A DNA stretch of 64,000 nt from an uncultured Clostridia bacterium (lineage in GTDB: Bacteria; Bacillota; Clostridia; Christensenellales; UBA1242). A program made the translations under genes and the position numbers. The DNA is taken from the NCBI GenBank assembly GCA_934746715.1, contig CAKVFI010000002.1:1-64000 (forward strand), written 5' to 3'. Shown here one piece after another: positions 8,189-17,414 of the stretch (positions within the stretch are counted from its first letter, which is position 1; the number at the start of each line of letters is the position of its first letter). Below the pieces are notes generated by a model. The model had not been told where the DNA came from. It ran no database searches and saw only the letters and a list, made by a program, of their open reading frames with translations.

Positions 8189-8210
8189 TTTGTCGAATTA
8201 TGTCGACAAA
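8189..8210. promoter_or_regulatory. Inverted repeat, possible operator
   Basis: TTTGTCGA-ATTATG-TCGACAAA: perfect eight-base arms with a six-base centre, upstream of the XRE promoter and between it and uppP. Confidence 0.45.
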
Positions 8211-8274
8211 TTAATATCAGCAACTAAACAAAAGACATATTTTTTGTTATTCAAACAAAGTTAGAAACTAAATT

Positions 8275-9024
8275 TTACAACAAAAATACAATCAGCAAAC
8301 TTAACAAAATCAAATAAAAACTGAAATAAATCAACCTGTTTTTTGAAACTAGCTTTAACATGATTTTTATGGACAAAATGCCAAATATAAACGATGTTAT
8401 CATCACAACAATTATGCCAACCCAATTAACTGTTATTTGGCATGAAAATAATTTGACACTTTCATACACCGCACTTGCCAAAATAACTGGTATGCTCATA
8501 AGAAAAGAAAAATCCAACGCTTGTTGTTTTTCCACCCCAACAAGCAAACCGCACACCAAAGTTGAACCGCTGCGAGAAATCCCCGGCAAAAGCGCCAATC
8601 CTTGCGAAATGCCCATATAGAGCGCGTTGCGTTTGTTGATTGGTTTGTTGCCCGGCTTTTTAAAGTCTGCAATGGCAAGCAAAACTGCGGAAATTAAAAA
8701 ACCCCAAACCAAAACATGAGAAGAAAAGTTCTTTTCCAAAAACTTGTTAAAAAGCAAAACTATAACCACAGTTGGAACAGTTGCAATAATTAAACAAAGA
8801 TTGGTTGGATTAAATGGCTTTTTAATCAACTCCTTTAATTTGTTGCGATAGCAGAACACAACAGCAAACAATGTGCCAATGTGTGCAACAACGCTTAAAA
8901 GCAAAAGGTTGTCCAACTCAAAAAACGAGCCAAACAAAACAATGTGTCCACTGCTGGAAACAGGCAAAAATTCTGTCAACCCCTGCACAATGCCAATTAA
9001 AATATATTTAAAGATATTTTTCAC
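8275..9024 (-). CDS. uppP: Undecaprenyl-diphosphatase
   Basis: 249 residues, integral membrane enzyme of the BacA/UppP family. It removes a phosphate from undecaprenyl pyrophosphate, recycling the lipid carrier for peptidoglycan and other wall polymers. Both family motifs are present: GLTEFLPVSSSGH near residue 15 and LPGISRSGST near 148. About eight hydrophobic segments fill the rest. The start codon is GTG at 9024 with AAAGGA nine bases upstream; the following MKNIF-like N-terminus matches the family. Divergent from ychF. Confidence 0.95.
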   Translation of the reverse strand: MKNIFKYILIGIVQGLTEFLPVSSSGHIVLFGSFFELDNLLLLSVVAHIGTLFAVVFCYRNKLKELIKKPFNPTNLCLIIATVPTVVIVLLFNKFLEKNFSSHVLVWGFLISAVLLAIADFKKPGNKPINKRNALYMGISQGLALLPGISRSGSTLVCGLLVGVEKQQALDFSFLMSIPVILASAVYESVKLFSCQITVNWVGIIVVMITSFIFGILSIKIMLKLVSKNRLIYFSFYLILLSLLIVFLL

Positions 9025-9138
9025 TTGAAATTTTCCTTTAAATATAGTATTATTGTGTTACAAAAATATTCTTAAACATCATTATGTTTGATGTTGAAAC
9101 TGATTTTAAATAGGATAAAATTAAATCGAGGTATAAAA

Positions 9139-10233
9139 ATGAAATTAGGTGTTGTTGGATTGCCAAATGTGGGCAAAAGCACTTTGTTTAACGCAATAAC
9201 AAAGGCAGGAGCGGAAAGTGCAAACTATCCTTTTTGCACAATTGAGCCAAATGTAGGTGTTGTTGACGTTGCTGATGACAGGCTCAACAGACTGGCAGAA
9301 ATGTATCACACAACAAAAATTATCCCTGCGCAAATTGAATTTGTGGATATTGCTGGCCTTGTTAAAGGTGCAAGCGAAGGTGCTGGGCTTGGCAACAAAT
9401 TTTTGAGTCATATCCGTGAAGTTGATGCAATAGTGCATGTTGTGCGCGTGTTTAAAAATGATAAAATTATCCATGTTGACGGCAGCATTGACCCAGTTAG
9501 AGATATTGAAACAATCAATTTGGAACTTATTTTGAGCGATATTGATGCTGTTACAAAGCGCATTGACAGGATTAAAAAGATTGTGCATGGTGGGCAAGCC
9601 GACCAACAAACAACAAAAGAGTTTGAGTTGCTTAACGAAATTTTGGAACTTTTAAAATATCAAAAACCAGCGCGCATGTTGCACCTTAATGCAGAAGAAC
9701 AAAAAATTGTTGATGGATTTTTCCTTATAACAAGCAAACCTATCATTTATGTTGCAAACACAAGCGACGAACTTGATGATTTCCAACGCGAAAATATTGA
9801 AAAAATCAAAAAGATTGCAGAAGCAGAAAAAGCGGAAGTTGTGTCTTTGTGTGCAAGAACTGAAGAAGAACTTATCAATATGCCGGCAGAAGACCGTGAA
9901 ATGTTTAAACAAGAATTGGGCATTGAATCATCTGGCTTGGAAAAATTGATTGTTGCAAGCTATCATTTGCTTGGGCTTATTAGTTTTATCACAGCGGGCG
10001 AAAAAGAAGTGCGTGCATGGACAATCCACCGCGGCACACTTGCCCCACAAGCAGCTGGCAAAATTCACACCGACTTTGAACGCGGTTTTATTCGCGCCGA
10101 TGTTGTTAAATATGAAGATTTGATTTCTCTTGGCGACTACAACCTTTGCCGTGAAAAAGGCAAAATTATTAGTGCCGGCAAAGATTATGTTGTGCAAGAT
10201 GGCGATATAATTGTGTTTAAATTTAATGTGTAG
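9139..10233 (+). CDS. ychF: Redox-regulated ATPase YchF (Obg-like)
   Basis: 364 residues. YchF is an Obg-family P-loop ATPase that binds ribosomes. Visible: G1 GLPNVGKST at residue 7, G3 DIAGLVKGASEGAGLG (shortened here) near 70, the NxxE-type specificity region (YVANTSDE) near 205 in place of the GTPase NKxD, and the C-terminal TGS domain (from about 280, with TAGEKEVRAWTI and GFIRADVVKYEDL). An upstream in-frame start exists at 9088, but GAGGT lies seven bases before 9139 and the protein then begins exactly as its family does. Confidence 0.97.
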   Translation: MKLGVVGLPNVGKSTLFNAITKAGAESANYPFCTIEPNVGVVDVADDRLNRLAEMYHTTKIIPAQIEFVDIAGLVKGASEGAGLGNKFLSHIREVDAIVHVVRVFKNDKIIHVDGSIDPVRDIETINLELILSDIDAVTKRIDRIKKIVHGGQADQQTTKEFELLNEILELLKYQKPARMLHLNAEEQKIVDGFFLITSKPIIYVANTSDELDDFQRENIEKIKKIAEAEKAEVVSLCARTEEELINMPAEDREMFKQELGIESSGLEKLIVASYHLLGLISFITAGEKEVRAWTIHRGTLAPQAAGKIHTDFERGFIRADVVKYEDLISLGDYNLCREKGKIISAGKDYVVQDGDIIVFKFNV

Positions 10234-10239
10234 GTGATT

Positions 10240-10917
10240 ATGGCAGAAAATGAACAAAAGAATTTGATTCAAAAAGCAATTGAAAAATCTACCAAAGCCA
10301 ACGCGAACACAAAAGTGGAAAGCAACAAAAAAGAAGGTGTGAAAATGTCAAAATTAAAAATAAGCAATCAAAACAAAAAAACAAAGCAAAAAAAGGAAAA
10401 ATTTTTGCCAGGTGAAAAAATAAAAGACATTGGAATAGACTTAAAAAGTTACAAACAATTTTCACTGATTGTTTTGTTGATTTCAGACATAATGCTGTTT
10501 GCTGTTTTGTTGGTTATGCTTTGCCTTGTTCACAATTGGTGGATATGTTTGATTTTTGTTCTTCTTTTTGGATTGTGTGTTTGGTGGAGTGTTGATCAAC
10601 TTTGCAGAGCAAAATATCAAAAGGTTTATGCTTTGCATGATAACTGCATTGTTGTTAAATCAATTGTTGTGTATGCAATAATCAAGCTTGAAGACATTTG
10701 TGATGTTGAACCATGTCACTCCTTGCGCGACAAACTTCACAAAACAGACGCCCATGCTCTTGCGTTTTACCTTTCTCCAAAGCACAAAAACAAAATTGTT
10801 ATTGGTTTTATCAATGAAGATTTGAACGCTTTAACTGAACAAATTAAAGAGCTAATAAAACAAGCAAAACAAAAAAAACTTGAAAAGTTGGAGCAAACAA
10901 AAACAACTCAAAATTAA
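10240..10917 (+). CDS. Membrane protein with PH-like C-terminal domain, function unknown
   Basis: 225 residues; the ATG at 10240 is six bases after the ychF stop, and its AGGTG overlaps that stop codon, so it is co-transcribed and probably coupled to ychF. The first ~65 residues are hydrophilic and lysine/glutamine-rich. Two hydrophobic segments (about 75-97 and 100-118) follow, then a ~90-residue domain with beta-strand character (KVYALHDNCIVVKSIVVYA, IVIGFINED) resembling bacterial PH domains, and a lysine-rich tail. No function assigned. Confidence 0.8.
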   Translation: MAENEQKNLIQKAIEKSTKANANTKVESNKKEGVKMSKLKISNQNKKTKQKKEKFLPGEKIKDIGIDLKSYKQFSLIVLLISDIMLFAVLLVMLCLVHNWWICLIFVLLFGLCVWWSVDQLCRAKYQKVYALHDNCIVVKSIVVYAIIKLEDICDVEPCHSLRDKLHKTDAHALAFYLSPKHKNKIVIGFINEDLNALTEQIKELIKQAKQKKLEKLEQTKTTQN

Positions 10918-11044
10918 GTAAATTAAAATTTATTACTCAATCTTTCAATATACAAACAAAGTATTTCTTTTAGTTTGAATTGAAAGATTTTTTATATTAT
11001 TAAAATTTCAACTTGCCAACATTTTTGCAAAGTGATAATAGATG

Positions 11045-11082
11045 TAAAAAATAAAAAAAATACACCACATAATATGGTGTAA
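11045..11082 (-). terminator. Terminator of the tRNA-Met/tRNA-Glu unit
   Basis: On the minus strand TACACCA-TATTATG-TGGTGTA followed by a run of eight T, immediately after the 3' end of tRNA-Glu. Confidence 0.8.
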
Positions 11083-11084
11083 TT

Positions 11085-11159
11085 TGGTAGTCCCAAGGGG
11101 ACTCGAACCCCTGATACCGCCGTGAAAGGGCGGTGTCTTAACCACTTGACCATGGGACC
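11085..11159 (-). tRNA. tRNA-Glu (anticodon TTC)
   Basis: 75 bases with encoded CCA. Acceptor GGTCCCA pairs with TGGGACT; the anticodon loop CTTTCAC carries TTC; the T-arm GGGG-TTCGAGT-CCCC is standard. Confidence 0.96.
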
Positions 11160-11160
11160 A

Positions 11161-11380
11161 TGTCGCAACTCAACCCATTGTTAGGTTGCTTCATTAATTT
11201 TGCAACCTTAACTTTTTGTTTGGTTGCTCCTTTTCCCCTAAAACATTCTGTTTTTGGGGACCCCGAAACTTTCGCTCCGTCTGCATCGTTTGCCAATGCT
11301 TTAGCAAGCAAATTGCAAAGCGACTGAAATTGATTTGGGCAATTGCCCACCTTTTTCGCAAACAAATAGTTTGTTTGGCG
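11161..11380 (-). repeat. Dispersed GC-rich repeat between two tRNA genes
   Basis: The 220 bases between tRNA-Met and tRNA-Glu contain, on the minus strand near 11222-11265, GGGGTCCCC then AACAGAATGTTTT then GGGGAAAAGGAGCAA and end in GTTGCGAC next to the tRNA. The same order (GGGxxCCC, AATGTTTT, GGGGAAA..GAG.AA) recurs at 60296-60365, and the overall plan (GGG-CCC hairpin, GGAGCAA, ..GCGACG end) in the repeats near 58, 60 and 63 kb. No gene in it. Confidence 0.55.
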
Positions 11381-11456
11381 TGGTGGCGGTGGGTAGACTT
11401 GAACTACCGATCTATCGGGTATGAACCGATTGCTTTAACCGCTGAGCCACACCGCC
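11381..11456 (-). tRNA. tRNA-Met (anticodon CAT), elongator type
   Basis: 76 bases with encoded CCA. Acceptor GGCGGTG/CACCGCC is fully paired, so this is not an initiator tRNA. The anticodon loop TTCATAC gives CAT. A tRNA-Ile with modified CAT is possible in principle, but the acceptor resembles elongator Met of Firmicutes. Confidence 0.9.
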
Positions 11457-11634
11457 GTTACTATGTGATTATATCTAAATTGAATTTTGTTGTCAAGACA
11501 TTTTTAAAATATTTTGTAAAAATATGAATTTAATTTTTAAACAATAATGTTTTGCTTGCCTAAAAATTTTAACTATGTTAAACTAATAACACTAATCAAA
11601 ACAGCAAAAATCTATTTAATTAGTAAACTTTTGT

Positions 11635-11708
11635 GCGGGTGTAGTACATCGGTAGTACGTGGGCTTCCCAAGCCTAGGAGGAGGGTTCGACTCCCTTCAC
11701 CCGCTCCA
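11635..11708 (+). tRNA. tRNA-Gly (anticodon CCC)
   Basis: 74 bases with encoded CCA. Acceptor GCGGGTG/CACCCGC, anticodon stem TGGGC/GCCTA with loop TTCCCAA. CCC is an uncommon anticodon to keep in such an AT-rich genome. Confidence 0.93.
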
Positions 11709-11728
11709 AATCTAAAATAATTTTAAAA

Positions 11729-11752
11729 GCACAGAACCAACTGTGTTTTTTG
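11729..11752 (+). terminator. Terminator of tRNA-Gly
   Basis: GCACAG-AACCAA-CTGTGT followed by T-run, about 20 bases after the tRNA. Confidence 0.75.
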
Positions 11753-11861
11753 TTGCACAAATTTTGATGTGTTGATTTAGTGCGTTTTTTATATTTGAGT
11801 TTTTAACAAATATTAAAACAATATTTTGTTTTATGCTTGCAAATTAATAACACAATCATGA

Positions 11862-11874
11862 TATAATAAAGTTA
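11862..11874 (+). promoter_or_regulatory. Leaderless-type -10 of the M60-like peptidase gene
   Basis: TATAAT (11862-11867) ends six bases before the ATG; no Shine-Dalgarno. The only -35 candidate, TTGCAA at 11837, has a 19-base spacer. Confidence 0.55.
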
Positions 11875-14800
11875 TGAAAAAAATAAATGTACTATTATTA
11901 ATCATTGGTTTTGCGTGTTGCATTTGTGCAAACGCTTTTTGTGTGCATTCAACCTCTTTTGCCAGCACAACAACGCAAAGTGAAAGTTTGTTTAGCACAA
12001 AAAACAAGCCGGTGTTTTATGGTGCAACAAACATTACTATTGATAAAAATGTTGTTAGTAGTTTTGACATTTTGGACAGTCGTTTTAGAATTTTTGCAAA
12101 AGATTTTGAAGATGGCGACTTGTCATCAAAAATTGAATGCGTTTCAAACAATGTTAACCCAACCATTGCTGGTGAATATAGCATAAGATATAAAGTTGCT
12201 GACAGCCACAACAACACAACAGACATAACTGTGCCTGTTAAAGTTTTGAACGAAGAAAACGGAGTTTGCACCATTGAAAGAACACTTTACACTTTGCCAA
12301 ATGTGGACAATTTGAAAGCAATAGGCGTTAATCGTTGCCACACTGGTGATAGGCAGATTTTGGGTGTGTTTATGCCAGCAGGAAGTGAAATTAAAGTTAA
12401 AGCAACCACGACCGACATCAATTTGGACTTGCAAATGCTTTCCAATTACAACAACAAAATTAGTTTTGCCAACTTAAAAAAAGACAATACGGACTTTGCA
12501 ACCATCAAAAATGTTGCAACAGACGGCGAATGTGATAGCGTGCCTTTTGCAACCAGTGTTATTCAATCAAAAGGTGTTGAAATAAACAAGACCTACAAAA
12601 TTATTGTAAGTTATAACAAATCAGTTTTGCCTTTAGATTACTATCTTTACAAAGACGATGAATCAAAGTTTTTTGAAAACTGGCAAACAAGCCAAAATTC
12701 GCTTGGAGTTGTGGACTGTGAAGCCATGACAGTGCTTGTTCCACTCATAGACAAAAATAAAATTTCTAAACTCGTTGCCCCAAACAATAATGCCTTGATT
12801 GGGAATTTAGATGACAGTTTGACTTATTTTATCAAAGTAACCAACAAAATGGACGAAATGATTGGTCTTTCACTCAATCCAAACAAGGCAACCGACCAAA
12901 ATGTTAAAGTTAAATATTTTGCAAAGTCAAACGGCAATGCTTCTGGCAATGCTTATTATGCAGGCAATCACATTGGCGTTTGTGGTGCTTCAATTGCTGC
13001 AATTTTCAGTTACGGTTGGGGCACGCTGCACGAAATTGGGCATGGCTACCAAGGTTATCTTGGGCAAGGCAGCGGTGCTGGATTTAACATGTGTTTGAAC
13101 GAAACTGGCAACAATATTTTGGCACATTATGTGCAAATTGACAAATCAATTTACAAAGCATCTGGCGACTGGATGGGCACAAAACAAAACATAGAAGAAA
13201 GCCGAAACAACACACGCAAATCTGGCAAACAAATTTTTAACAACGCAGAAGGAACATACACCAATGTTGGTGAAAAATTGTATTGCCTTGTTAACTTGTT
13301 TGACGCGTTTGAAGGTTCAACAACTTACGCCAAATTGTTCAGTTTTTATCGCAGTTTTGTTGAAGCAAACGGCACAAACAAAAACAATGTGCCAGAAATC
13401 TACGCAAAGTTTTTTGCCCAAACTTACAATGCAAACATAATACCTTATTTAACCGCTTGGGGCCTGCCAATTGGAGATGGGGTCAAACAAGAAATTTATG
13501 CAAAAAATTTAAACTCATTTTCTATTTTGAAAGATAGCGTAACCGATGAAAAACTAACCGAAATTAAACAAGGCGAAAATTTGGATTTAAATTACGCGCC
13601 AGTTGATGAAAATCTGTTTGAAAAATATAAAGTTGAAAGCAATTTAAATGTTACAATTGAAATTGATGATTTTAACAAAATTGCCAACAAAAACATGGCA
13701 ATTGTACGCAACGGAAAAACAATAAAAATTGTTAAAATAACTTCCAAAAATTTGAAAATTACCAACTTAACTGCTGGCAATATTTGGCTTAAATTTCCAA
13801 CCAATTTTGACTACTCCACTAAAACTTGTTGCGTTGGTTTGGCTGAAGGTGAAAACAACGTAACCTATACCTACAAAAATTTGGATTACTCTTTTTATCA
13901 CCCAAGCAAAATTTGGATTCATGGTTATTTTAAAACAGCCGGATATGTTTTGACGTTGAGCGAAAACAATTTGAAAGCGACAATTGTTTATGGCGGGTCA
14001 AACCTTGGCAACCAAAGCGACTATTGGAAAAACAATCCAAATGAAGTGTTTTGTTCGGTTACCATTTTCAACGCCGACAAAACGCAAGAAATTGACAAAG
14101 CAGAAGTTAAAGGCAACCAATACTTTTCCAACCTAACGCGTGAGAATGCCGAAGTTGAATTGCAGTATGGTTACAAAATTGTGATTTACACAAATGCTCC
14201 ACAATATGTTGATGTTGACAGTGTGCTTACTGGCAAAACAATTGCCGCATATAAAACCACCAACAAAACCATTGAGTTTGAAGTGTGTGAGCAGGGTTTA
14301 AAATTAATTAATGTGGCAGATTTTGATACAGAAACTGTTATGTATGATGCTGCTGTTGACAACCTAAAACAAACTATATCCAACTATCTTGAAGGCAAAA
14401 CACTTTTGGACTTGACAAACAGAAATAGCGACACTGAAACCAAACAAAACATTGTTAAAGCGTATAAAAATTTAAAACCAGCCGACCGCCAAGAATTTGA
14501 CGAAAGTATTGCCACAATTTTGAAGGGTTCTGCCCCACAAATCAAAGCAAAACAAGGCAAAGTTGAAATTTTTGAAAAAGAACAAATCGATTTGTTAAGT
14601 TTGATTGAAGTAACCGACGATGAAGATTTTGAAATTGAACCGACGGCAGAAAATGTTAATATTAACACAAACTTAAACACAAACCAAAAAGGCGAATATA
14701 TTGTTAAATATATTGTTGTTGACAGTGACGGCAACACTTCCTCTCTTGAACTGACAATCAAAGTTAAACACAAAATCAACAAAAAAGAAATTTTAATCAC

Positions 14801-14882
14801 AACAATATTTGTTTTGTCAACCTGTGCAATATTGGGATTGGGCGTTTGTGTTGCAAAGTTAAAACAAAGAAAAATTAAATAA
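11874..14882 (+). CDS. Surface-anchored M60-like (enhancin/mucinase-type) metallopeptidase
   Basis: 1002 residues, extracellular. Order of parts: signal peptide (1-30); Ig-like DUF5011-type domain (about 45-125, ending in EYSIRYKVADSHNNTTDITVPVKV); a beta domain leading into the M60 catalytic domain with HEIGH at about residue 385 and the downstream glutamate (LNETGN) that completes the HExxH...E zinc site; a long region of beta-rich modules (about 560-850); a second DUF5011-like domain (about 885-970); one C-terminal membrane span (about 975-995) with a KQRK tail as anchor. M60-like enzymes cut mucin-type O-glycoproteins, so a gut surface role is likely but inferred. Leaderless-type start. 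Confidence 0.88.
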   Translation: MKKINVLLLIIGFACCICANAFCVHSTSFASTTTQSESLFSTKNKPVFYGATNITIDKNVVSSFDILDSRFRIFAKDFEDGDLSSKIECVSNNVNPTIAGEYSIRYKVADSHNNTTDITVPVKVLNEENGVCTIERTLYTLPNVDNLKAIGVNRCHTGDRQILGVFMPAGSEIKVKATTTDINLDLQMLSNYNNKISFANLKKDNTDFATIKNVATDGECDSVPFATSVIQSKGVEINKTYKIIVSYNKSVLPLDYYLYKDDESKFFENWQTSQNSLGVVDCEAMTVLVPLIDKNKISKLVAPNNNALIGNLDDSLTYFIKVTNKMDEMIGLSLNPNKATDQNVKVKYFAKSNGNASGNAYYAGNHIGVCGASIAAIFSYGWGTLHEIGHGYQGYLGQGSGAGFNMCLNETGNNILAHYVQIDKSIYKASGDWMGTKQNIEESRNNTRKSGKQIFNNAEGTYTNVGEKLYCLVNLFDAFEGSTTYAKLFSFYRSFVEANGTNKNNVPEIYAKFFAQTYNANIIPYLTAWGLPIGDGVKQEIYAKNLNSFSILKDSVTDEKLTEIKQGENLDLNYAPVDENLFEKYKVESNLNVTIEIDDFNKIANKNMAIVRNGKTIKIVKITSKNLKITNLTAGNIWLKFPTNFDYSTKTCCVGLAEGENNVTYTYKNLDYSFYHPSKIWIHGYFKTAGYVLTLSENNLKATIVYGGSNLGNQSDYWKNNPNEVFCSVTIFNADKTQEIDKAEVKGNQYFSNLTRENAEVELQYGYKIVIYTNAPQYVDVDSVLTGKTIAAYKTTNKTIEFEVCEQGLKLINVADFDTETVMYDAAVDNLKQTISNYLEGKTLLDLTNRNSDTETKQNIVKAYKNLKPADRQEFDESIATILKGSAPQIKAKQGKVEIFEKEQIDLLSLIEVTDDEDFEIEPTAENVNINTNLNTNQKGEYIVKYIVVDSDGNTSSLELTIKVKHKINKKEILITTIFVLSTCAILGLGVCVAKLKQRKIK

Positions 14883-14947
14883 TTGGTTATATTTTTTGAC
14901 ATTTGAGTGCAATTTAATATAAAATTAAGATATCAAAGGGAGAAACT

Positions 14948-15754
14948 ATGAAACATATTGCAGTTATAACCGGTGCATCTTCCGGCATGGGCAGAGAATT
15001 TGTGCGTCAATTAGACGGCAAGTTTGATGAAATTTGGGGTATTGCCCTTGAAAAAGATGGACTTGAAAAAGTTAAAGAAGAAATCAAAACTCCATTTAGA
15101 GTTTGTGCTTTTGATTTGACAAAAGACGAAAGTTTTGACGAGTACACCGCCATGCTTAAAGCAGAAGATGTTGTTATTGACTTGCTTGTTAACGCTTCTG
15201 GCTTTGGTAAATTTGGCAGATACGATGAAATCGATGTGCACGCATCTGCAAATATGGTTGACTTGAACTGTAAAGCACTTTTAAAAATGACTGAATTAAG
15301 TTTGCCTTATATGCAAAAAGGCAGCAAAATTGCCAACATTGCGTCCGTTGCAGGTTTTCAACCTATTCCATACATTGCAACATACGGTGCAACAAAAGCA
15401 TTTGTAATCAGTTACTCTCGCGCACTTAACCAAGAGTTGAAATCTCGCGGAATAAGCATTACAACAATCTGCCCATTCTGGACAAAAACCGCCTTTTTTG
15501 ACCGCGCAAAACAAACAAAAGCAAAAAGCGAAGTTGTTTCAAAATATGTTGTTATGTATGACCCTAAAAAAGTTATTGCAAAAGCAATTAAGGACACTTA
15601 TAAAGGCAAAGAAATGTCTATTTATGGCTTTATTGCCCGCAGCCAAGTGCGTTTAGTTCACTTGTTGCCTAAAAAAGCAGTTATGAACATTTGGATTAAA
15701 CAACAAAAGCTCGACAAAAAGTACAAAGAAAAGGACAAAGCCAACAAAAAATAA
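14948..15754 (+). CDS. Short-chain dehydrogenase/reductase
   Basis: 268 residues, classical SDR of the DltE-like kind. NAD(P)-binding TGASSGMG at residue 9, NASGFG near 83 in the NNAG position, catalytic serine in NIASVAGF and the YGATK tyrosine/lysine pair near 140. A C-terminal extension (about 210-268) is basic and partly hydrophobic (VRLVHLLPKKAVMNIW), as in SDRs that sit at the membrane. Good ribosome site (AAAGGGAG). The substrate cannot be told from sequence. Closed by a strong terminator. Confidence 0.93.
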   Translation: MKHIAVITGASSGMGREFVRQLDGKFDEIWGIALEKDGLEKVKEEIKTPFRVCAFDLTKDESFDEYTAMLKAEDVVIDLLVNASGFGKFGRYDEIDVHASANMVDLNCKALLKMTELSLPYMQKGSKIANIASVAGFQPIPYIATYGATKAFVISYSRALNQELKSRGISITTICPFWTKTAFFDRAKQTKAKSEVVSKYVVMYDPKKVIAKAIKDTYKGKEMSIYGFIARSQVRLVHLLPKKAVMNIWIKQQKLDKKYKEKDKANKK

Positions 15755-15758
15755 GCCT

Positions 15759-15788
15759 AAAAAAAGCCACCTTGTTTGGTGGTTTTTT
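15759..15788. terminator. Bidirectional terminator after the SDR gene
   Basis: AAAAGCCACC-TTGTTT-GGTGGTTTTTT hairpin between two converging genes. Confidence 0.88.
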
Positions 15789-15794
15789 GTTGCT

Positions 15795-16346
15795 CTATTT
15801 TGTTTTTAAAAAGCGTTTGGTGGTTGGTTTTGTTTTTGTCTCTTGCTTTGCCCCATTAAAATATATGTTGATAACGTCAAAACCTTCCAAAAGAGTTGGC
15901 ATGCTTTGTTTTAAACGCTTTAAATACAAATCCACAGATTTTTCTTTTTCCAAAATTTTGTGAGAACTTAAATTTTCCGTTTCACGTTTTTTAAGTTGAT
16001 TGATTAATGTTTGCTTATCCACCAAAAGCAATTCACACACAATTTGTGCGTTGTGCCTTTTTGCCAAAGTTAAAAATTTTTTGCGCCTTTTTGTTGGCAT
16101 GTTTGTGTAATCAACAACACAATCTTTGTGTGTTTTTAAATTTTGCTCCAGTTCCTTGCAAATTGAATTTAAAATAATATTCCTAATTTTAAAATCGTAT
16201 GGCTTTGTTGAAATCTTTTTAACTGGCAGAGTTTTGTAAATTTCGTCTGCAGAAATAATTTTTGCACCATGTTGCTTGTTCAATTTTGTTGCCATTGTGG
16301 ATTTGCCAGCACCAACTGAACCAATTAAAATGTAAACTTTGCTCAT
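15795..16346 (-). CDS. P-loop kinase-like ATPase
   Basis: 183 residues. Walker A GSVGAGKST at residue 8, then an aspartate-bearing switch (SADEIYKTL) and a Walker-B-like strand CVVDYTNMP near 95; the RETEN and KRLKQS arginines could form the lid. This is the layout of zeta-toxin/polynucleotide-kinase-like small kinases that phosphorylate a small molecule or RNA end. No antitoxin partner is next to it, so a toxin role is unlikely. Leaderless start. Confidence 0.8.
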   Translation of the reverse strand: MSKVYILIGSVGAGKSTMATKLNKQHGAKIISADEIYKTLPVKKISTKPYDFKIRNIILNSICKELEQNLKTHKDCVVDYTNMPTKRRKKFLTLAKRHNAQIVCELLLVDKQTLINQLKKRETENLSSHKILEKEKSVDLYLKRLKQSMPTLLEGFDVINIYFNGAKQETKTKPTTKRFLKTK

Positions 16347-16358
16347 AATTTAATTATA
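16346..16358 (-). promoter_or_regulatory. Leaderless-type -10 of the P-loop kinase gene
   Basis: On the minus strand TATAAT (16358-16353) ends six bases before the ATG at 16346, with no ribosome site. Confidence 0.6.
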
Positions 16359-16398
16359 TTTGCCAAAGCACAAAAAAGTCAACTTTTTTTAAAAAAAA

Positions 16399-16475
<77 letters not shown>

Positions 16476-16616
16476 AAAATATTTTTGGTTATTGTTTTAA
16501 TAGTGGGCAAATACCAAATAAAAAACACTTGATAATATTTTAACAAATTGATGTTAATTTAACAAGTGTTTTAAAAATTCAATTTTGCGCTTTTTGGCGT
16601 AGAAGCAAAAATTGTG

Positions 16617-17414
16617 TTATGTTTCTTTTAAATTAGGTTCATCATCTTCATCTTGTTCAACCAAATCTGTTTTTGGTTGTTTTTTGTTGGCAATTTTTTC
16701 GCCTATTTTATACACACCGTAAACTGCCCAAAACAAGCCGACTGATTGTGCAAGATACACCATTAAACCATAAAGGAACGGAGAAATGTTATAAACTGTG
16801 TAGAAGAACGCCACACCAAAAGGTCTGCTGATAAGCATCAAGTTTGAGCCAGTAAAGTTGTTAACAATCAACGCAAGCAAGGTGAAAATGGTTGTAAATG
16901 AAAGGTAGTAAACAAAATCCTTTGCTTTTGGGTGATAAAGCCCACGCATTGCAACAAGCACACCAATGTAAAACATGAACCAGTGATAAACAAAACCATG
17001 AATTGATGATGGGTGCCAAATTGGATACAGCAACAATGCAGTGCTTGGATAAATTGTGTAACAAACACTTGCCACAATGCCGCCACAAACCAAAAAGCAA
17101 TATCCCATGTTTTTGATAAATTCGTTTTTGCAAAGTGCAAAACATATTGCGTACAAAAACAAACTGCAAAAATATAGCGGAACCCAGCCGTCTGGGCTTG
17201 AATGTTTGATGAGCCTTAATGTGATTTTAACAATCTCCATAACAACCACAGTTATTGCCACAATTTTCATAAGTTTAACAACAGTTTGCTTTTTCATGTT
17301 GCGGGAAAGCACCAAAGCAATTGTTGCAGTAACAGCAAAAATAACAATTGCCACAATGTGCCAAAATGAAAATATTCCACAAATTTGGTCTGGTGTAAAA
17401 TTGTCGTAAAACAT
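16617..17414 (-). CDS. YwaF/TMEM164-like integral membrane protein
   Basis: 265 residues with about seven hydrophobic segments and a charged C-terminal tail rich in D and E. The conserved patterns FSFWHIVAI near residue 15, LIKHSSPDGWVPLYFCSLFLY near 70 (shortened here: HSSPDGWVPLYFCS), YPIWHPSSIHGFVYHW near 130 and ISRPFGVAFFYTV near 200 match YwaF-family proteins. Eukaryotic TMEM164 is an acyltransferase that uses a conserved cysteine and histidine; bacterial function is untested. AAGGAGAG precedes the start. Confidence 0.78.
   Translation of the reverse strand: MFYDNFTPDQICGIFSFWHIVAIVIFAVTATIALVLSRNMKKQTVVKLMKIVAITVVVMEIVKITLRLIKHSSPDGWVPLYFCSLFLYAICFALCKNEFIKNMGYCFLVCGGIVASVCYTIYPSTALLLYPIWHPSSIHGFVYHWFMFYIGVLVAMRGLYHPKAKDFVYYLSFTTIFTLLALIVNNFTGSNLMLISRPFGVAFFYTVYNISPFLYGLMVYLAQSVGLFWAVYGVYKIGEKIANKKQPKTDLVEQDEDDEPNLKET

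Noticed and set aside
11138..11527. Open frames across the tRNA-Glu/tRNA-Met region on both strands
   Set aside because: They overlap two clear tRNA genes and a repeat; no ribosome sites.
15795..16346. Zeta-type toxin
   Set aside because: The fold is similar, but there is no adjacent antitoxin and the gene stands alone as a housekeeping-like unit.
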